Part shown: in pieces, positions 7,977 to 17,446 of the stretch | Numbering within the stretch: the first letter of the stretch is position 1 | Layout of the letters: each line of letters begins with the position of its first letter | Assembly: GCF_030441895.1 (NCBI RefSeq) | Contig: NZ_JARJAS010000013.1 | Source: Enterococcus_D entomosocium | Lineage (GTDB): Bacteria; Bacillota; Bacilli; Lactobacillales; Enterococcaceae | DNA: 64,000 nt | Reading direction: 5' to 3' (one strand) | Program-made: the position numbers and the translations under genes | The notes under the pieces: model-generated | Told to the model about the DNA's origin: nothing | Seen by the model: only the letters and a program-made list of their open reading frames with translations | Database searches by the model: none

Positions 7977-8027
7977 AAAATCACTCCGAAGCAGCAGGCG
8001 GTTCATGCTGTTTCGGAGTGATTTTTT
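7977..8027. terminator. Bidirectional terminator
   Basis: AAAATCACTCCGAA (7977-7990) pairs with TTCGGAGTGATTTT (8012-8025), A-rich on one side and T-rich on the other. It lies between the convergent ABC permease and zinc peptidase genes. Confidence 0.85.
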
Positions 8028-8035
8028 AGTTAAAG

Positions 8036-8926
8036 CTACTTGCTCAAATTAAGGCTATCGACATTGAAGGTGTCGCCATGTGCTAAGTCACCATAATGAT
8101 AGCCACGGTTAAACCAGTCCACGCGCTGCTGCGATGTGCCGTGCGTAAAACTATCTGGAACAACATAGCCTTGGTATTCTTTTTGCAGCGTATCATCCCC
8201 GATGGCATTGGCAGCCGTGATCGCTTCTTGAATATCGCCAGCTTCTAAAATCGGCTGTCCTTGATAGGTTTCGCCTTGCAAATATTTCGCAAAGGTACCA
8301 GCTAAGTAGTCAGCTTGCAACTCCAAGCGAACGCTGTACTGGTTGTACTCCTTCTCTGAAACTTGCTGGCGGATTTTGTCCAATTGTTGGGTGATCCCCA
8401 GCTCATTTTGCACATGATGACCGACTTCATGGGCGATGACATAGGCCATTGCAAAGTCGCCGCTTGCGCCATATTTATCAGAAAGCTCATTGGCAAAACT
8501 CAGATCAAGGTACACATTCTCATCTGCTGGGCAATAAAACGGACCAACCTGTGACGTGGCATAGCCGCATGCCGACTGGACACTTCCCGTAAATAATACG
8601 AGTGTTGGGTCTTGATAGGTTTCTTGCCGCTCTTGAAAAACGTCTTGCCAGTAATCTTCTAAATAGCCGAACACGACTGCGGAAAACTCTTTTTCTTCCG
8701 TGTACTCACTGGTGCCCACATTTTTTGTCTGGTAATTGGCTGCTTGTCCGCTGCCACCCAAGACATCCGGCAGCGAATTTAAATCACCACCGCTAAACAG
8801 GAAAAATAAAACAGCGATGATCACCGTACCGATCCCGCCACCAGCAGCCAACATCCCACCTGAGCCAGATGATCGCCCCGTTCGATCATCGACATTGCTG
8901 CTTTGTCTACCCCCACGCCATTTCAT
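8036..8926 (-). CDS. Neutral zinc metallopeptidase (YpfJ-like)
   Basis: 296 residues of the Zn_peptidase family. A hydrophilic N-terminus (MKWRGGRQSSNVDDR) is followed by one glycine-rich transmembrane segment, then an extracellular domain. That domain contains CGYATSQVGPFYCPAD and the zinc site HEVGHHVQ, with downstream LELQADYLAG supplying the third ligand region. SD AGGAGG precedes the start. The membrane-anchored protease likely acts outside the cell; substrates are unknown. Confidence 0.88.
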   Translation of the reverse strand: MKWRGGRQSSNVDDRTGRSSGSGGMLAAGGGIGTVIIAVLFFLFSGGDLNSLPDVLGGSGQAANYQTKNVGTSEYTEEKEFSAVVFGYLEDYWQDVFQERQETYQDPTLVLFTGSVQSACGYATSQVGPFYCPADENVYLDLSFANELSDKYGASGDFAMAYVIAHEVGHHVQNELGITQQLDKIRQQVSEKEYNQYSVRLELQADYLAGTFAKYLQGETYQGQPILEAGDIQEAITAANAIGDDTLQKEYQGYVVPDSFTHGTSQQRVDWFNRGYHYGDLAHGDTFNVDSLNLSK

Positions 8927-9127
8927 GTTATCTCCTCCTATATAAATCCTAGCTTAATTATAAGAGAAAGGCGGCAGATTGTGAAAAAAAGCGCCTTGAA
9001 ATTGTTATAAAATGCCTTCAGGAGCCTTAAAAATCAAAGTGTACACTCCTTTTAATCATTCTTTAATCTAACAATTAGCCTTCTAATTTGGTACAGTAGC
9101 AATAAAATAGATGTAGAGGGTGAGCGT

Positions 9128-10768
9128 ATGAAAATGAATTATTCGGGGACATCGGAACGAAGGATTTTGATTTTTAAACGGTTGATTGCTGGCGAGCACC
9201 TCAGCTATCAGCAGTTAGCAGAGGATTATTTCGTTTCCCGCAGCAGTATTGCCAAAGATATTTCTTATTTAAAAGAGCTGTTTCAAAAAGAAAGCTTACG
9301 TCTGAGATTTGATAATTCAGGTACATTTTTTGAAGGAAGTGAATCCCAGATCCATCGAGTGCTCAAACGCTTTTGCTTAATGATGCTGGATCAACCAGCG
9401 GCGTTTTCCTTGTTGGTGGAACCTGAGAAATACCAGGAAGTAAATCAGGCCTTTCGTCGAGCGTTAGTGGAAAAACAAGTAGAAATGCCCGACAGCTATA
9501 TTCAAAGTATCGTCCTTTCCATCGTGCTGCTGATCGAGCGGGCGAGTCATGCGGAAAACTTAGTGATTGAAGAAAACCGCCAAGTGGGGAAGCTGTTTTT
9601 GGAGTTCGACAAATATCCGTTAGTCTATGAGCTACTGAAAGAAATCGAAGAACAACACATTTATCAATTTTCACCAAAAGAAGTGCAATATCTAACCTAC
9701 CTGATTGTCGGTAGCGGCTTGAAATTTTTTATGAAAAGTGAAAAAGTTCCTTTCGTCTTTCGGGGAAAAGTGCGTAACTTGATTCAAAAGATCAGCGAAG
9801 GCTTAGGCACCGACTTGACCCAAGACAATCGTTTGGAAGAAGATGTGACGATCCATCTGTATCAACTACTGCTGCGGATCGAAGCGCAAACCACAGTCAT
9901 CAACCCTTTGTTAGAAGAAATCAAACAAAACTATCCTGCCTTGTATGGCGTGGTCTGGTTCTCGCTTCATGATTTCTTGAAAGCGTATCAAGTGGGGATC
10001 TCTGATGATGAGATCGGATTTGTCACAATCCATTTTCAAGCAGCAATCGAACGAATGCGCCGCATGAACAAAATCATTTTTGTCTGTCCCAATGGCGTCG
10101 GCACTAGCTCATTTGTCTCTGCGAAAATCCGTCGCATTCTACCTGAGATCGACAGTATCGAAACCGTTTCAGTAGAAAAATTAAAGCAGATGGACATTTC
10201 GGCGATCGATTTTATTATTTCAACCATCGATCTCGTAGGGATTCAAAAACCTGTGGTGCGGATCTCGCCTATGGTGACCAATCGCGACATGAAGCGGATC
10301 ATGAATCACTACATCGATTTAGTCATCGATAATGAGGCGGTGGTCGATCAAAATGGTTTACTTCTTCAAGCCCAATCGATGATCCAGCCAACCGTCTTTT
10401 TCGAGCGATTTGCCAGTAAAACAGAAGCCATCAATTTTTTGATCGAACAAACCCCTTTTAGTGATGAAAAACGAAAAGCGCAGTTTCAGCAATCCGTCAT
10501 TGAAAGAGAGCAGCTACAATCAACCTATTTAGATAATGGCTTTGCCATCCCTCATGGCAATCCGAATTATGTCGAAAAAACAGCGATCTCGATCCTGCTT
10601 TTGGATCAGCCAGTAGAATGGGGCAACCAAAAAGCGGACATCATTATTTTATTGATGATCCGAGAGGATGAGACGCAAAAGGTGGAACCAATGATGAAAT
10701 TGATCATGCAAGGAATCGAAAACAAAGAATGGTTCCTATCAAAAATGTTGGAGGTTAAATCAGAATGA
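9128..10768 (+). CDS. BglG/LicR-type PRD regulator with EIIB- and EIIA-like domains
   Basis: 546 residues. N-terminal HTH (about 10-60: HLSYQQLAEDYFVSRSSIAKD), two PRD regions (about 80-300), an EIIB-like domain with CPNGVGTS (about 317-324) and a C-terminal EIIA type 2 domain with PHGNP, putative phospho-His 476. Such proteins activate PTS operons, with activity set by PTS phosphorylation. It overlaps the EIIA gene by 4 bp and heads its own target operon, so autoregulation is likely. Confidence 0.9.
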   Translation: MKMNYSGTSERRILIFKRLIAGEHLSYQQLAEDYFVSRSSIAKDISYLKELFQKESLRLRFDNSGTFFEGSESQIHRVLKRFCLMMLDQPAAFSLLVEPEKYQEVNQAFRRALVEKQVEMPDSYIQSIVLSIVLLIERASHAENLVIEENRQVGKLFLEFDKYPLVYELLKEIEEQHIYQFSPKEVQYLTYLIVGSGLKFFMKSEKVPFVFRGKVRNLIQKISEGLGTDLTQDNRLEEDVTIHLYQLLLRIEAQTTVINPLLEEIKQNYPALYGVVWFSLHDFLKAYQVGISDDEIGFVTIHFQAAIERMRRMNKIIFVCPNGVGTSSFVSAKIRRILPEIDSIETVSVEKLKQMDISAIDFIISTIDLVGIQKPVVRISPMVTNRDMKRIMNHYIDLVIDNEAVVDQNGLLLQAQSMIQPTVFFERFASKTEAINFLIEQTPFSDEKRKAQFQQSVIEREQLQSTYLDNGFAIPHGNPNYVEKTAISILLLDQPVEWGNQKADIIILLMIREDETQKVEPMMKLIMQGIENKEWFLSKMLEVKSE

Positions 10769-11193
10769 AAGTGAAGGATTATTTGCCTGAGAAGCATATA
10801 CAGACGGATGAGACAGTGGCAGATTGGCGCTCAGCCGTAAAATTAGCCAGTCAGCCCTTGCTCGATGAAGCGCTGATCACGTCAGAATACATCGAAGCGA
10901 TGATTCAAAGCGTGGAAGAAAATGGTCCTTACATGGTGTTGGCGGATTACTTTGCGCTGATGCATGCCCGTCCTGGAGAAGGGGTTTTGGAGCAAAGTAT
11001 GAGCCTTTTAGTAACGAAACAGCCCATCGATCTTGAGGGCAAACCGGTGCGGATATTTCTTGTCTTAGCCGCCGCAGATAGTGAAAGCCATCTAGAAAGC
11101 TTGAAAGAGATCATGGCGATCTTTATGGATGAAGAAAAATACAACGTGATATTAAACGGCGATCGGGAACAAATTTGTCAATTATTCCATTAG
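10765..11193 (+). CDS. PTS EIIA component, ascorbate/SgaA-like family
   Basis: 142 residues. The EIIA type 2-like motif FALMHARPGEGV carries the putative phosphorylated His67. It relays phosphate from HPr to the EIIB that follows. Start overlaps the regulator stop (ATGA). The fold family is shared by ascorbate and related PTS systems; the actual sugar is unknown. Confidence 0.88.
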   Translation: MKVKDYLPEKHIQTDETVADWRSAVKLASQPLLDEALITSEYIEAMIQSVEENGPYMVLADYFALMHARPGEGVLEQSMSLLVTKQPIDLEGKPVRIFLVLAAADSESHLESLKEIMAIFMDEEKYNVILNGDREQICQLFH

Positions 11194-11205
11194 GAGGAAA
11201 AGAAT

Positions 11206-11487
11206 ATGAAAATTTTAGCAGTATGTGGATTTGGTGTAGGAAGCTCAATGGTATTGAAGATGACGATCGATAAGGTGATCAAAGAGTTAGGGTTGACGGC
11301 AACTGCCGAGAATACTGATTTATCAACGGCAAAAGCGACACCAGCAGATGTCTATTTTACGAGTAATGAATTATTGAATGAGTTAAAAGCATCCGTGAAA
11401 GCACCCGTTTATCCAATCAAAAAGTATATGGATAAAGAAGAAGTCAAACAGCAAATGGAAAAATTTTTAGCTGAAAGAGAGGGATAA
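11206..11487 (+). CDS. PTS EIIB component, ascorbate/SgaB-like family
   Basis: 93 residues with the N-terminal phosphocysteine loop VCGFGVGSS (Cys7). SD AGGAGG precedes the start by eight bases. Small stand-alone EIIB of the lactose/ascorbate type; it phosphorylates sugar carried by the neighbouring EIIC. Confidence 0.9.
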   Translation: MKILAVCGFGVGSSMVLKMTIDKVIKELGLTATAENTDLSTAKATPADVYFTSNELLNELKASVKAPVYPIKKYMDKEEVKQQMEKFLAEREG

Positions 11488-11489
11488 TC

Positions 11490-12740
11490 ATGAATTTTGT
11501 CACGGATTATATTTTAAAAAATCCGCCAGTCCTATTGGGGATTATTGCCATGATTGGGTTATTGGTACAAAGAAAACCTTTTGCAGAAGTTGTTAAAGGA
11601 ACCTTAACAGCTTCCTTCGGGATGGTGGCATTGACGGCTGGGGTAAACATGTTGGTGGGAACGATCGCACCGATCAATGCTGCGGTTCAAACCCAATTAG
11701 GCGTTGCTGTGTCAGATGGACTCTCTGACATCACCTTTACGGCAGAATACGGCGGAACAGTTGGTTTAGCGATGTTTTTCGGCCTGATCATTCATTTATT
11801 GATTGCTCGCTTTACACCTGTGAAGACGATTTTCCTCACCGGTCACATGTTGTGGTGGTTCCCATTCGTCATCGTCGCTGGGGGCGTTGAAGGCGGACTT
11901 ACCGGAATCCCACTGTTGATCTTAGGGGCGGTTCTATCTGCTTGTTACTGGTCCTTCATGCCATGGATCATGCGTAAATATGTGTGGGATGCCACAGGCG
12001 ATGATTCATTCTTGATCGGTCATCCAACGGGGATCTTGTCATTGGTTTCAGGCTTTGTTGCAAAACGGGTCGGAAACAAAGAAAAATCAACGGAAGATTT
12101 GAAAGTGCCAGAAAATCTATCGTTTTTCCGTGAAATATCGATTACTGGCGCGTTAGTGATGTTTTTGATGAATATCGTTATCGGTCTGATTGCGCCCGTA
12201 TTAGTTCCTGAAGGGGGCAACTTGGTGATGTTTGCGGTTGATGCTGGCTTGAACTTCGGTGCAGGATTATTGATCATGTTGTATGGGGTACGTCTATTGA
12301 TCAACCAAATCATTCCCGCCTTTCAAGGGATCGCAGAAAAAGTCGTTCCTGGAGCAAAACCAGCTTTTGATGTGCCAATCTTGTTCAACTACCGTCCAAA
12401 TGCTGTAATCATCGGCTTTATCGTGGCGATGATCACCTCAACGATTTTAGTGGTGATTGCCAATACCACCAACGTCTTTGGCATTTTGATCGTTCCTTTA
12501 GTCATCACCAGCTTCTTTGAATGTGGCGGTGCTGCGGTGATCGGTGAAGGACAAGGGGGCTTGCGAGGGGCCATTATTGGTACGATCACAGCTTCTGTCG
12601 TTATGGTAGCACTCGTTGGGATCTCTGCAGCGTTATTCTCAACGACGATTCAAAACTGGATCTTGATTTTCGGTGGGAACGATTTATCTCTATGGGGCAT
12701 CCTTGGTGAATTGATCGGCAAGCTGTTTGGAGGGTTTTAA
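11490..12740 (+). CDS. PTS EIIC component, UlaA/SgaT family
   Basis: 416 residues, around ten to eleven hydrophobic segments. Family markers include the GTIAPINAAVQ segment, TGHMLWWFPFVI and the conserved FECGGAAVIGEGQGGLRGA loop. UlaA-family permeases import L-ascorbate, but no ascorbate-6-phosphate catabolic genes (lactonase, decarboxylase, epimerase) are present, so a different sugar is likely. Stop codon directly abuts the ATG of the SIS gene. Confidence 0.9.
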   Translation: MNFVTDYILKNPPVLLGIIAMIGLLVQRKPFAEVVKGTLTASFGMVALTAGVNMLVGTIAPINAAVQTQLGVAVSDGLSDITFTAEYGGTVGLAMFFGLIIHLLIARFTPVKTIFLTGHMLWWFPFVIVAGGVEGGLTGIPLLILGAVLSACYWSFMPWIMRKYVWDATGDDSFLIGHPTGILSLVSGFVAKRVGNKEKSTEDLKVPENLSFFREISITGALVMFLMNIVIGLIAPVLVPEGGNLVMFAVDAGLNFGAGLLIMLYGVRLLINQIIPAFQGIAEKVVPGAKPAFDVPILFNYRPNAVIIGFIVAMITSTILVVIANTTNVFGILIVPLVITSFFECGGAAVIGEGQGGLRGAIIGTITASVVMVALVGISAALFSTTIQNWILIFGGNDLSLWGILGELIGKLFGGF

Positions 12741-13478
12741 ATGTTTCAATACTTTGAAAAAGCAAAAGAACTATTGTCTATTGTAGAAGAAAAAGAAGCA
12801 CCAGCGATTGAGCAAGCCATTGAATTGCTGACGCAAGCCAACTTGACCAAAAAAGCCATCTACATTTTTGGCGCTAGTCACGCTGGGATCTTAGCCGAAG
12901 AGATGTATTATCGAGCAGGCGGCATGATGACGATCAACGCGATCTTTGGAAGAGAACTGATGCTTGATCGCAGCCCAATCACCTTCACTAGTAAAATGGA
13001 GCGCTTAGAAGGCTACGGTAGTGCCTTGGCGGCGACCCAGCCCTTTACAGCAGGCGATGTGCTGATCTTGCATTCGGTGTCTGGGCGAAATCCAGTTATC
13101 ATCGATATGGCGCTTCATGCCAAAGAAAAAGGGGTCAAGATCATCGCATTAACGAACCTTACCTATTCGAAAACAGTCAGCAGCCGTCATACATCAGGCT
13201 TGCGTTTGTTTGAAACGGCGGATATCGTCATCGACAATCATGGGGAGATTGGCGATGCTGCGTGTACGATTCCAGACGTAGAACAAAAAGTCGGACCTAC
13301 ATCCACCGTAGTCGGCGCAACGATCTTAAATGCGATTATCGTTGAAGTTTGCCAAAAACTAAAAGAAGCCGGTGTCGACTATCCGCCGATTTTTTACTCA
13401 GCGAACCTAGACGGCGGGGATGAATTGAACCAGTCCCTGTTTGAAAAGTACCAAGAAGCGATCCATTATCAGCTGTGA
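12741..13478 (+). CDS. SIS-domain protein (UPF0309-like sugar isomerase domain)
   Basis: 245 residues. SIS domain with YIFGASHAGILAEEMYYRAGG and the phosphosugar-binding loop HSVSGRNPVIIDMA. Known proteins of this family bind or isomerise phosphorylated (often amino) sugars. Placed immediately after the PTS permease, it is the only metabolic gene in this operon and presumably acts on the imported sugar phosphate. Specific reaction unknown. Confidence 0.8.
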   Translation: MFQYFEKAKELLSIVEEKEAPAIEQAIELLTQANLTKKAIYIFGASHAGILAEEMYYRAGGMMTINAIFGRELMLDRSPITFTSKMERLEGYGSALAATQPFTAGDVLILHSVSGRNPVIIDMALHAKEKGVKIIALTNLTYSKTVSSRHTSGLRLFETADIVIDNHGEIGDAACTIPDVEQKVGPTSTVVGATILNAIIVEVCQKLKEAGVDYPPIFYSANLDGGDELNQSLFEKYQEAIHYQL

Positions 13479-13506
13479 CTGTATAAGTAACTTATCTTTT
13501 TATTAG

Positions 13507-13609
13507 AACGATCAGAACGAAAAATTTGAAAACTACTAATAGAACGAATTTTCTTGGGGGAATCAATTCGTAAATGTAGTGGTCAAATCTCGTTCAGATC
13601 GTTTTTTTT
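13507..13609 (+). terminator. Long terminator hairpin of PTS operon 1
   Basis: AACGATC-AGAACGA near 13507 pairs with CGTTC-AGATCGTT (about 13591-13604), with further internal pairing (ATTTGA/TCAAAT, CTAC/GTAG) and T8. Confidence 0.75.
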
Positions 13610-13627
13610 GTATTAGAATTTTAGAGC

Positions 13628-15769
13628 TTAATGAATTTTATTGGTACGATAAGTACCAGGTGTCGACCCTTCAAATTGTTTGAATACCCGAATAAAGGAA
13701 TTGGTATTTTTAAAGCCGACTTTACTAGCAATTTCATTGATTGAACTTTCTTGTTCGCTCATCAGACGTTTGGCTTTTTCGACACGTAGTTGATTGACGT
13801 ATGGTTTGAAGGACATGGACAGTCGTTCTTTAATCAACCGGCTTAAATAGGCTTCACTTAGATGAAACTGCTGGGCAATATCTGTTAAACTGAGGTCGCT
13901 GCAATAGTTGCTATTAATATATTGAATGATTTCATCTATTTTGGATCCATTATTTTTTTCCATGGTTTCGATCTGAGTGATCAGCGTGTCAAAAAGGGAA
14001 AAAATCGTTTTTTTCACATCGGGATCTGAAAAACCTTTTCTTAAATAAAGAAATTGTTTCTTATTTTGATTGTAGAATTCAGGATAGGAAATCTCTTTGA
14101 TCACAGCAATTCGTTTTATTGTTAAGATCAGAGCGGTTGAAAATTCCTGAAGGAAGCCTAGGGAATGGTTGCTGGAAATATTGATCTCCACGATTTGTTG
14201 CAATAATTCTCTGGCATGGACAAAATCATCTACTTTGAAATATTGGATCAATAACTGTTCCTCATCAACGGTATAATTGATTTTATGAAGAGCATTGGAT
14301 GTTGGAACCGGTATTTGATGGAACTGATCTTCGCCATTGCATTCATCTGACCACTGACAGGTTTCATGAAAGACTTCGATAAAATGTTCAAGAGAATGAA
14401 AAGGTTTTGATAGCAAGTAAGTCATTCTTAAGTTCAAACTGTCTTCGATTGTTAGTTTCAATTGATCGATCTCTTTCATGATTTGTGAAAATTCCTGATC
14501 ATAAAAAAGAATGGCAAGGTGTTTTTCGGAAAAACTGATGATATCATAACACTTGATATGAAGATTTTTCTTGATCAACTGTTTTCGCACATGAATGATC
14601 TCTGTTTCATTAAAAGTGGCTTCTTCCGCCATCTCGCCTGAGAAGGTCAGAAAAGCAAAACTCCCACGTTTTTCTATGCCTTCAAGATGGAAAGTGGGCA
14701 GTAAACTCTTGCTCATATTGTACGTATATTTTCCGTAAAGCAGATTCTTCAAGAATAGTTCCTTTACTTCTTCTGAGACAGGGGATTGGAGCTGGTTGAT
14801 CGAACTAGACGACTCGATTATCTGGTGCAAAGCTAAGTTGATATCATCAACTGTTAAAATATCAACATTACTCTTTTTGATTTCATCTAATATTTCTAGA
14901 TAAGGTTTGTACATCCGCTTACTCAAGAAAATGACGATCAAAGCACCCAGTACGATCAAAACCATTAATGGAAGGAGAAAGGACGAAATTGTAGAGAGTG
15001 GAAAACTGCTTTGAATCGCGGTTGTCAATTCATAATTGGCAAAAGGGAGCACCTCTGAATTTTTTATAAAAACGATAGTATCTGATTGGGTCTCTTGCTG
15101 AATGGTATTTTGTGTAAAATCAGTAAGTATCGGTGAACTAGTCTTACTAGAAGGATATTGTTGATCGATAACTTGTAGTCCTTGATTCATTGGAGACAGT
15201 AGTTCATTTTTTTTCCAGTAGGCAAAGAAGTAGAGGGTCTGATTCTCTACTTGCTCTTTATGAAGCATGATCAGCCGTTGATCAAGGGTTTCGAAGATGG
15301 AGGAACTGAAGCTGGCATCTGCCAGCATTTCGGAAAGAAGCCCGGATTTTGTTTCTATATTCAAGAAGGAAAAGAAATCATTGTAAACAAAATAGCCGTC
15401 AGAACTTACGATGATATGATTTTCTGGATTCAAGATTCCGATAGAGTATTCAAACTGATTCATTAATAAATAGTTTTCACGAATTTCATCATACATCGCT
15501 GAAAACAGCGCATAATCAGATTCAGTACTTTGGGAAAACAGTATAATACTTTCTTTTGTTGCTAAAGATTTCATTGAATTGAGGGCAAATCGAAGTTGCT
15601 GATCAATGCGAAAAGCACTGTTTTCTAGCGTCATGATACTTTGGGTAGTTTGTTCAGTTTTCCGCTGATTGACTTCATTATTGATGACGATCACCATAAT
15701 AAAAATAGTATATGCAATGATTACCGTTAAAAAGGTTAAGAATATTTTTCGATAGGTTTTTGATTTCAT
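13628..15769 (-). CDS. AraC-family regulator with membrane-anchored sensor region (YesN-like)
   Basis: 713 residues. A transmembrane helix at about 10-30 and a second at about 272-295 flank an extracellular, probably Cache-like sensor region; a cytoplasmic linker and a C-terminal AraC/XylS HTH pair follow (LSLTDIAQQFHLSEAYLSRL and INEIASKVGFKNTNSFIRVF). SD AAAGGAG precedes the start. Divergent from the ABC sugar importer/alpha-mannosidase operon, so the probable role is sensing an extracellular glycan and activating that operon. A cre-like site lies just upstream of its start. Confidence 0.88.
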   Translation of the reverse strand: MKSKTYRKIFLTFLTVIIAYTIFIMVIVINNEVNQRKTEQTTQSIMTLENSAFRIDQQLRFALNSMKSLATKESIILFSQSTESDYALFSAMYDEIRENYLLMNQFEYSIGILNPENHIIVSSDGYFVYNDFFSFLNIETKSGLLSEMLADASFSSSIFETLDQRLIMLHKEQVENQTLYFFAYWKKNELLSPMNQGLQVIDQQYPSSKTSSPILTDFTQNTIQQETQSDTIVFIKNSEVLPFANYELTTAIQSSFPLSTISSFLLPLMVLIVLGALIVIFLSKRMYKPYLEILDEIKKSNVDILTVDDINLALHQIIESSSSINQLQSPVSEEVKELFLKNLLYGKYTYNMSKSLLPTFHLEGIEKRGSFAFLTFSGEMAEEATFNETEIIHVRKQLIKKNLHIKCYDIISFSEKHLAILFYDQEFSQIMKEIDQLKLTIEDSLNLRMTYLLSKPFHSLEHFIEVFHETCQWSDECNGEDQFHQIPVPTSNALHKINYTVDEEQLLIQYFKVDDFVHARELLQQIVEINISSNHSLGFLQEFSTALILTIKRIAVIKEISYPEFYNQNKKQFLYLRKGFSDPDVKKTIFSLFDTLITQIETMEKNNGSKIDEIIQYINSNYCSDLSLTDIAQQFHLSEAYLSRLIKERLSMSFKPYVNQLRVEKAKRLMSEQESSINEIASKVGFKNTNSFIRVFKQFEGSTPGTYRTNKIH

Positions 15770-15789
15770 AAGTGCTCCTTTCTTTTTTT

Positions 15790-15803
15790 TGGTAACGTTT
15801 ACA
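15790..15803. promoter_or_regulatory. cre-like site (CcpA) upstream of AraC regulator
   Basis: Minus-strand reading TGTAAACGTTACCA matches the cre consensus TGWAANCGNTNWCA at all but one specified position. It is about 20 bp before the regulator start codon. Confidence 0.65.
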
Positions 15804-15932
15804 TTGATTATAGAGATAAATCAGCTTGAGTCAAATCATCATTATTTGTAGTTATCTACAAAACTTGATATTAAGAGTAAAAAATGTATATTTCAACGAA
15901 TAATAATGATATTCAACAATGTCTAAACACGC

Positions 15933-15951
15933 TATATTTAAAGCGCTTACT
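15933..15951 (+). promoter_or_regulatory. -10 box with overlapping cre-like site before the mannoside operon
   Basis: TATATT (15933-15938) is a plausible -10 element. TTAAAGCGCTTACT (15938-15951) matches the cre consensus with two deviations and sits at the expected transcription start, a position where CcpA would repress. Confidence 0.55.
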
Positions 15952-15990
15952 TTAAGCGAGAGAAAATGAAAAAATTCAGGAGGAACGATT

Positions 15991-17361
15991 ATGTCGATGA
16001 AAAGAAAAGCTGTAACATTACTGTCTCTACTGACACTTCCAATGGTTTTAGCTGCTTGTGGGAACAGCGACGGCTCGTCAAATGGGGACGGGGCAGAGGG
16101 GAAAACCGAGATAAAGATCACTTGGCGCAATACTGGGGAAAACGATAAAATGACCCAATATTTGGAAGAAACATTTATTCCACAATTTGAGAAAGAAAAT
16201 GAGGACATAAAAATCGTACTTTCTCCGATTACCGCAAGTGAGGGGGATTATTTTTCAAAAGTTGCTCTTTCTATGCAATCGGAAAGCACAGCACCCGATG
16301 TAGTGGCAGAAGATTCCTTTATGTTGAATTCTGATGCAAACGCTGGTTACTTAACCAATCTTGATGAATATGTTGCTGACTGGGATCAATGGGATAAATA
16401 TACAGAAAACTTAAAAGCTGGTGTTATTGCTGAAGATGGTAGTACGTATGCCATTCCAGGAACTTCTGATTCTCGCGGGATTTGGTACAACAAAAATGTC
16501 TTTAAGAAAGCCGGTCTGCCTGAAGAATGGCAGCCAACAACTTGGAGGGAGATCATTGAGGCAGCTGAAGCAATCAAAGCTTCCGATGAGAATGTGATCC
16601 CCTTAGGATTAGGTGTGGCTAAAGCCAATGGTGAGTCGGTTTCCATGCAGACTTTCCAGATGCTCTTATATGGTACTCAAGATACATTATTTGATAGTGA
16701 AACGCGTAAATGGCAAGTAAATACACAAGGAATCATTGATTCATTGGCTTTCATTGATGAAGTGTATAACCAAAAACAATTAGGACCATCATTATCCGTT
16801 GCGATCAACAGCAATTACGGATCTGTGATGTTCCAAGATAAATTTCCTAATGACGAAGTTGGTATGCTTCTAGATGGCTTTTGGAGTGCCGGTAACTGGG
16901 CCGAAAATGGGGCAACTCCTGTTGAGAATATGACAGAACGCTTTGGTTTTGCAGCCATGCCTACACAAAATGGTGGTGAACCGCCATTTACGACCATGTC
17001 CGGAGGTTGGACATGGGCCATTCCTGAAAAAGCACAAAACAAAGAAGCGTCTTGGCGAGTAGTTCAAGCACTCGGTGGAAAAGAACAGCAAGCTGCACGA
17101 GCAATCGCTGAAGGGAATTTAACCGTCCGAGACGATTCAGCAGAAATAGCTGAATATAAGGAGCAACCTTTTATTGAGCAAGCAACCTCTTTCTTACAAT
17201 ATGCTCATTTCCGTCCGGCAGATGACAAATATCCTAATGTTTCAGTAGAAATCCAAACAATGGTTGAAGCAGTTGCCACTGGCAGCAAGACACCGGAAGA
17301 AGCAGCTAGTGATTATGCCGCCAATGTAACAAGGATCGTTGGAGACGATGCCGTTAACTAA
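15991..17361 (+). CDS. ABC transporter sugar-binding lipoprotein
   Basis: 456 residues. Signal peptide with lipobox LAAC (Cys23), then a type 1 solute-binding fold (family SBP_bac_1): ITWRNTGENDKMTQYLEE, DEYVADWDQWDKY, AIPGTSDSRGIWYNKNVF. SD AGGAGG before ATG 15991. First gene of an operon with two permeases and an alpha-mannosidase, so the ligand is probably a mannose-containing oligosaccharide. No ATPase is encoded here; a shared MsmK-type ATPase elsewhere would be needed. Confidence 0.9.
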   Translation: MSMKRKAVTLLSLLTLPMVLAACGNSDGSSNGDGAEGKTEIKITWRNTGENDKMTQYLEETFIPQFEKENEDIKIVLSPITASEGDYFSKVALSMQSESTAPDVVAEDSFMLNSDANAGYLTNLDEYVADWDQWDKYTENLKAGVIAEDGSTYAIPGTSDSRGIWYNKNVFKKAGLPEEWQPTTWREIIEAAEAIKASDENVIPLGLGVAKANGESVSMQTFQMLLYGTQDTLFDSETRKWQVNTQGIIDSLAFIDEVYNQKQLGPSLSVAINSNYGSVMFQDKFPNDEVGMLLDGFWSAGNWAENGATPVENMTERFGFAAMPTQNGGEPPFTTMSGGWTWAIPEKAQNKEASWRVVQALGGKEQQAARAIAEGNLTVRDDSAEIAEYKEQPFIEQATSFLQYAHFRPADDKYPNVSVEIQTMVEAVATGSKTPEEAASDYAANVTRIVGDDAVN

Positions 17362-17446
17362 ATCATTAATAAAGAGAAGGAATTGCAGCAAACAATCCGA
17401 ATGGAGGCTAACGTTTCTTCTCTTTAAAAAAAGAAAGGAGAAAAGA

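Noticed and set aside
11490..12740. Naming the PTS permeases ulaA (ascorbate)
   Set aside because: Family membership is clear, but neither operon contains ascorbate-6-phosphate catabolic genes.
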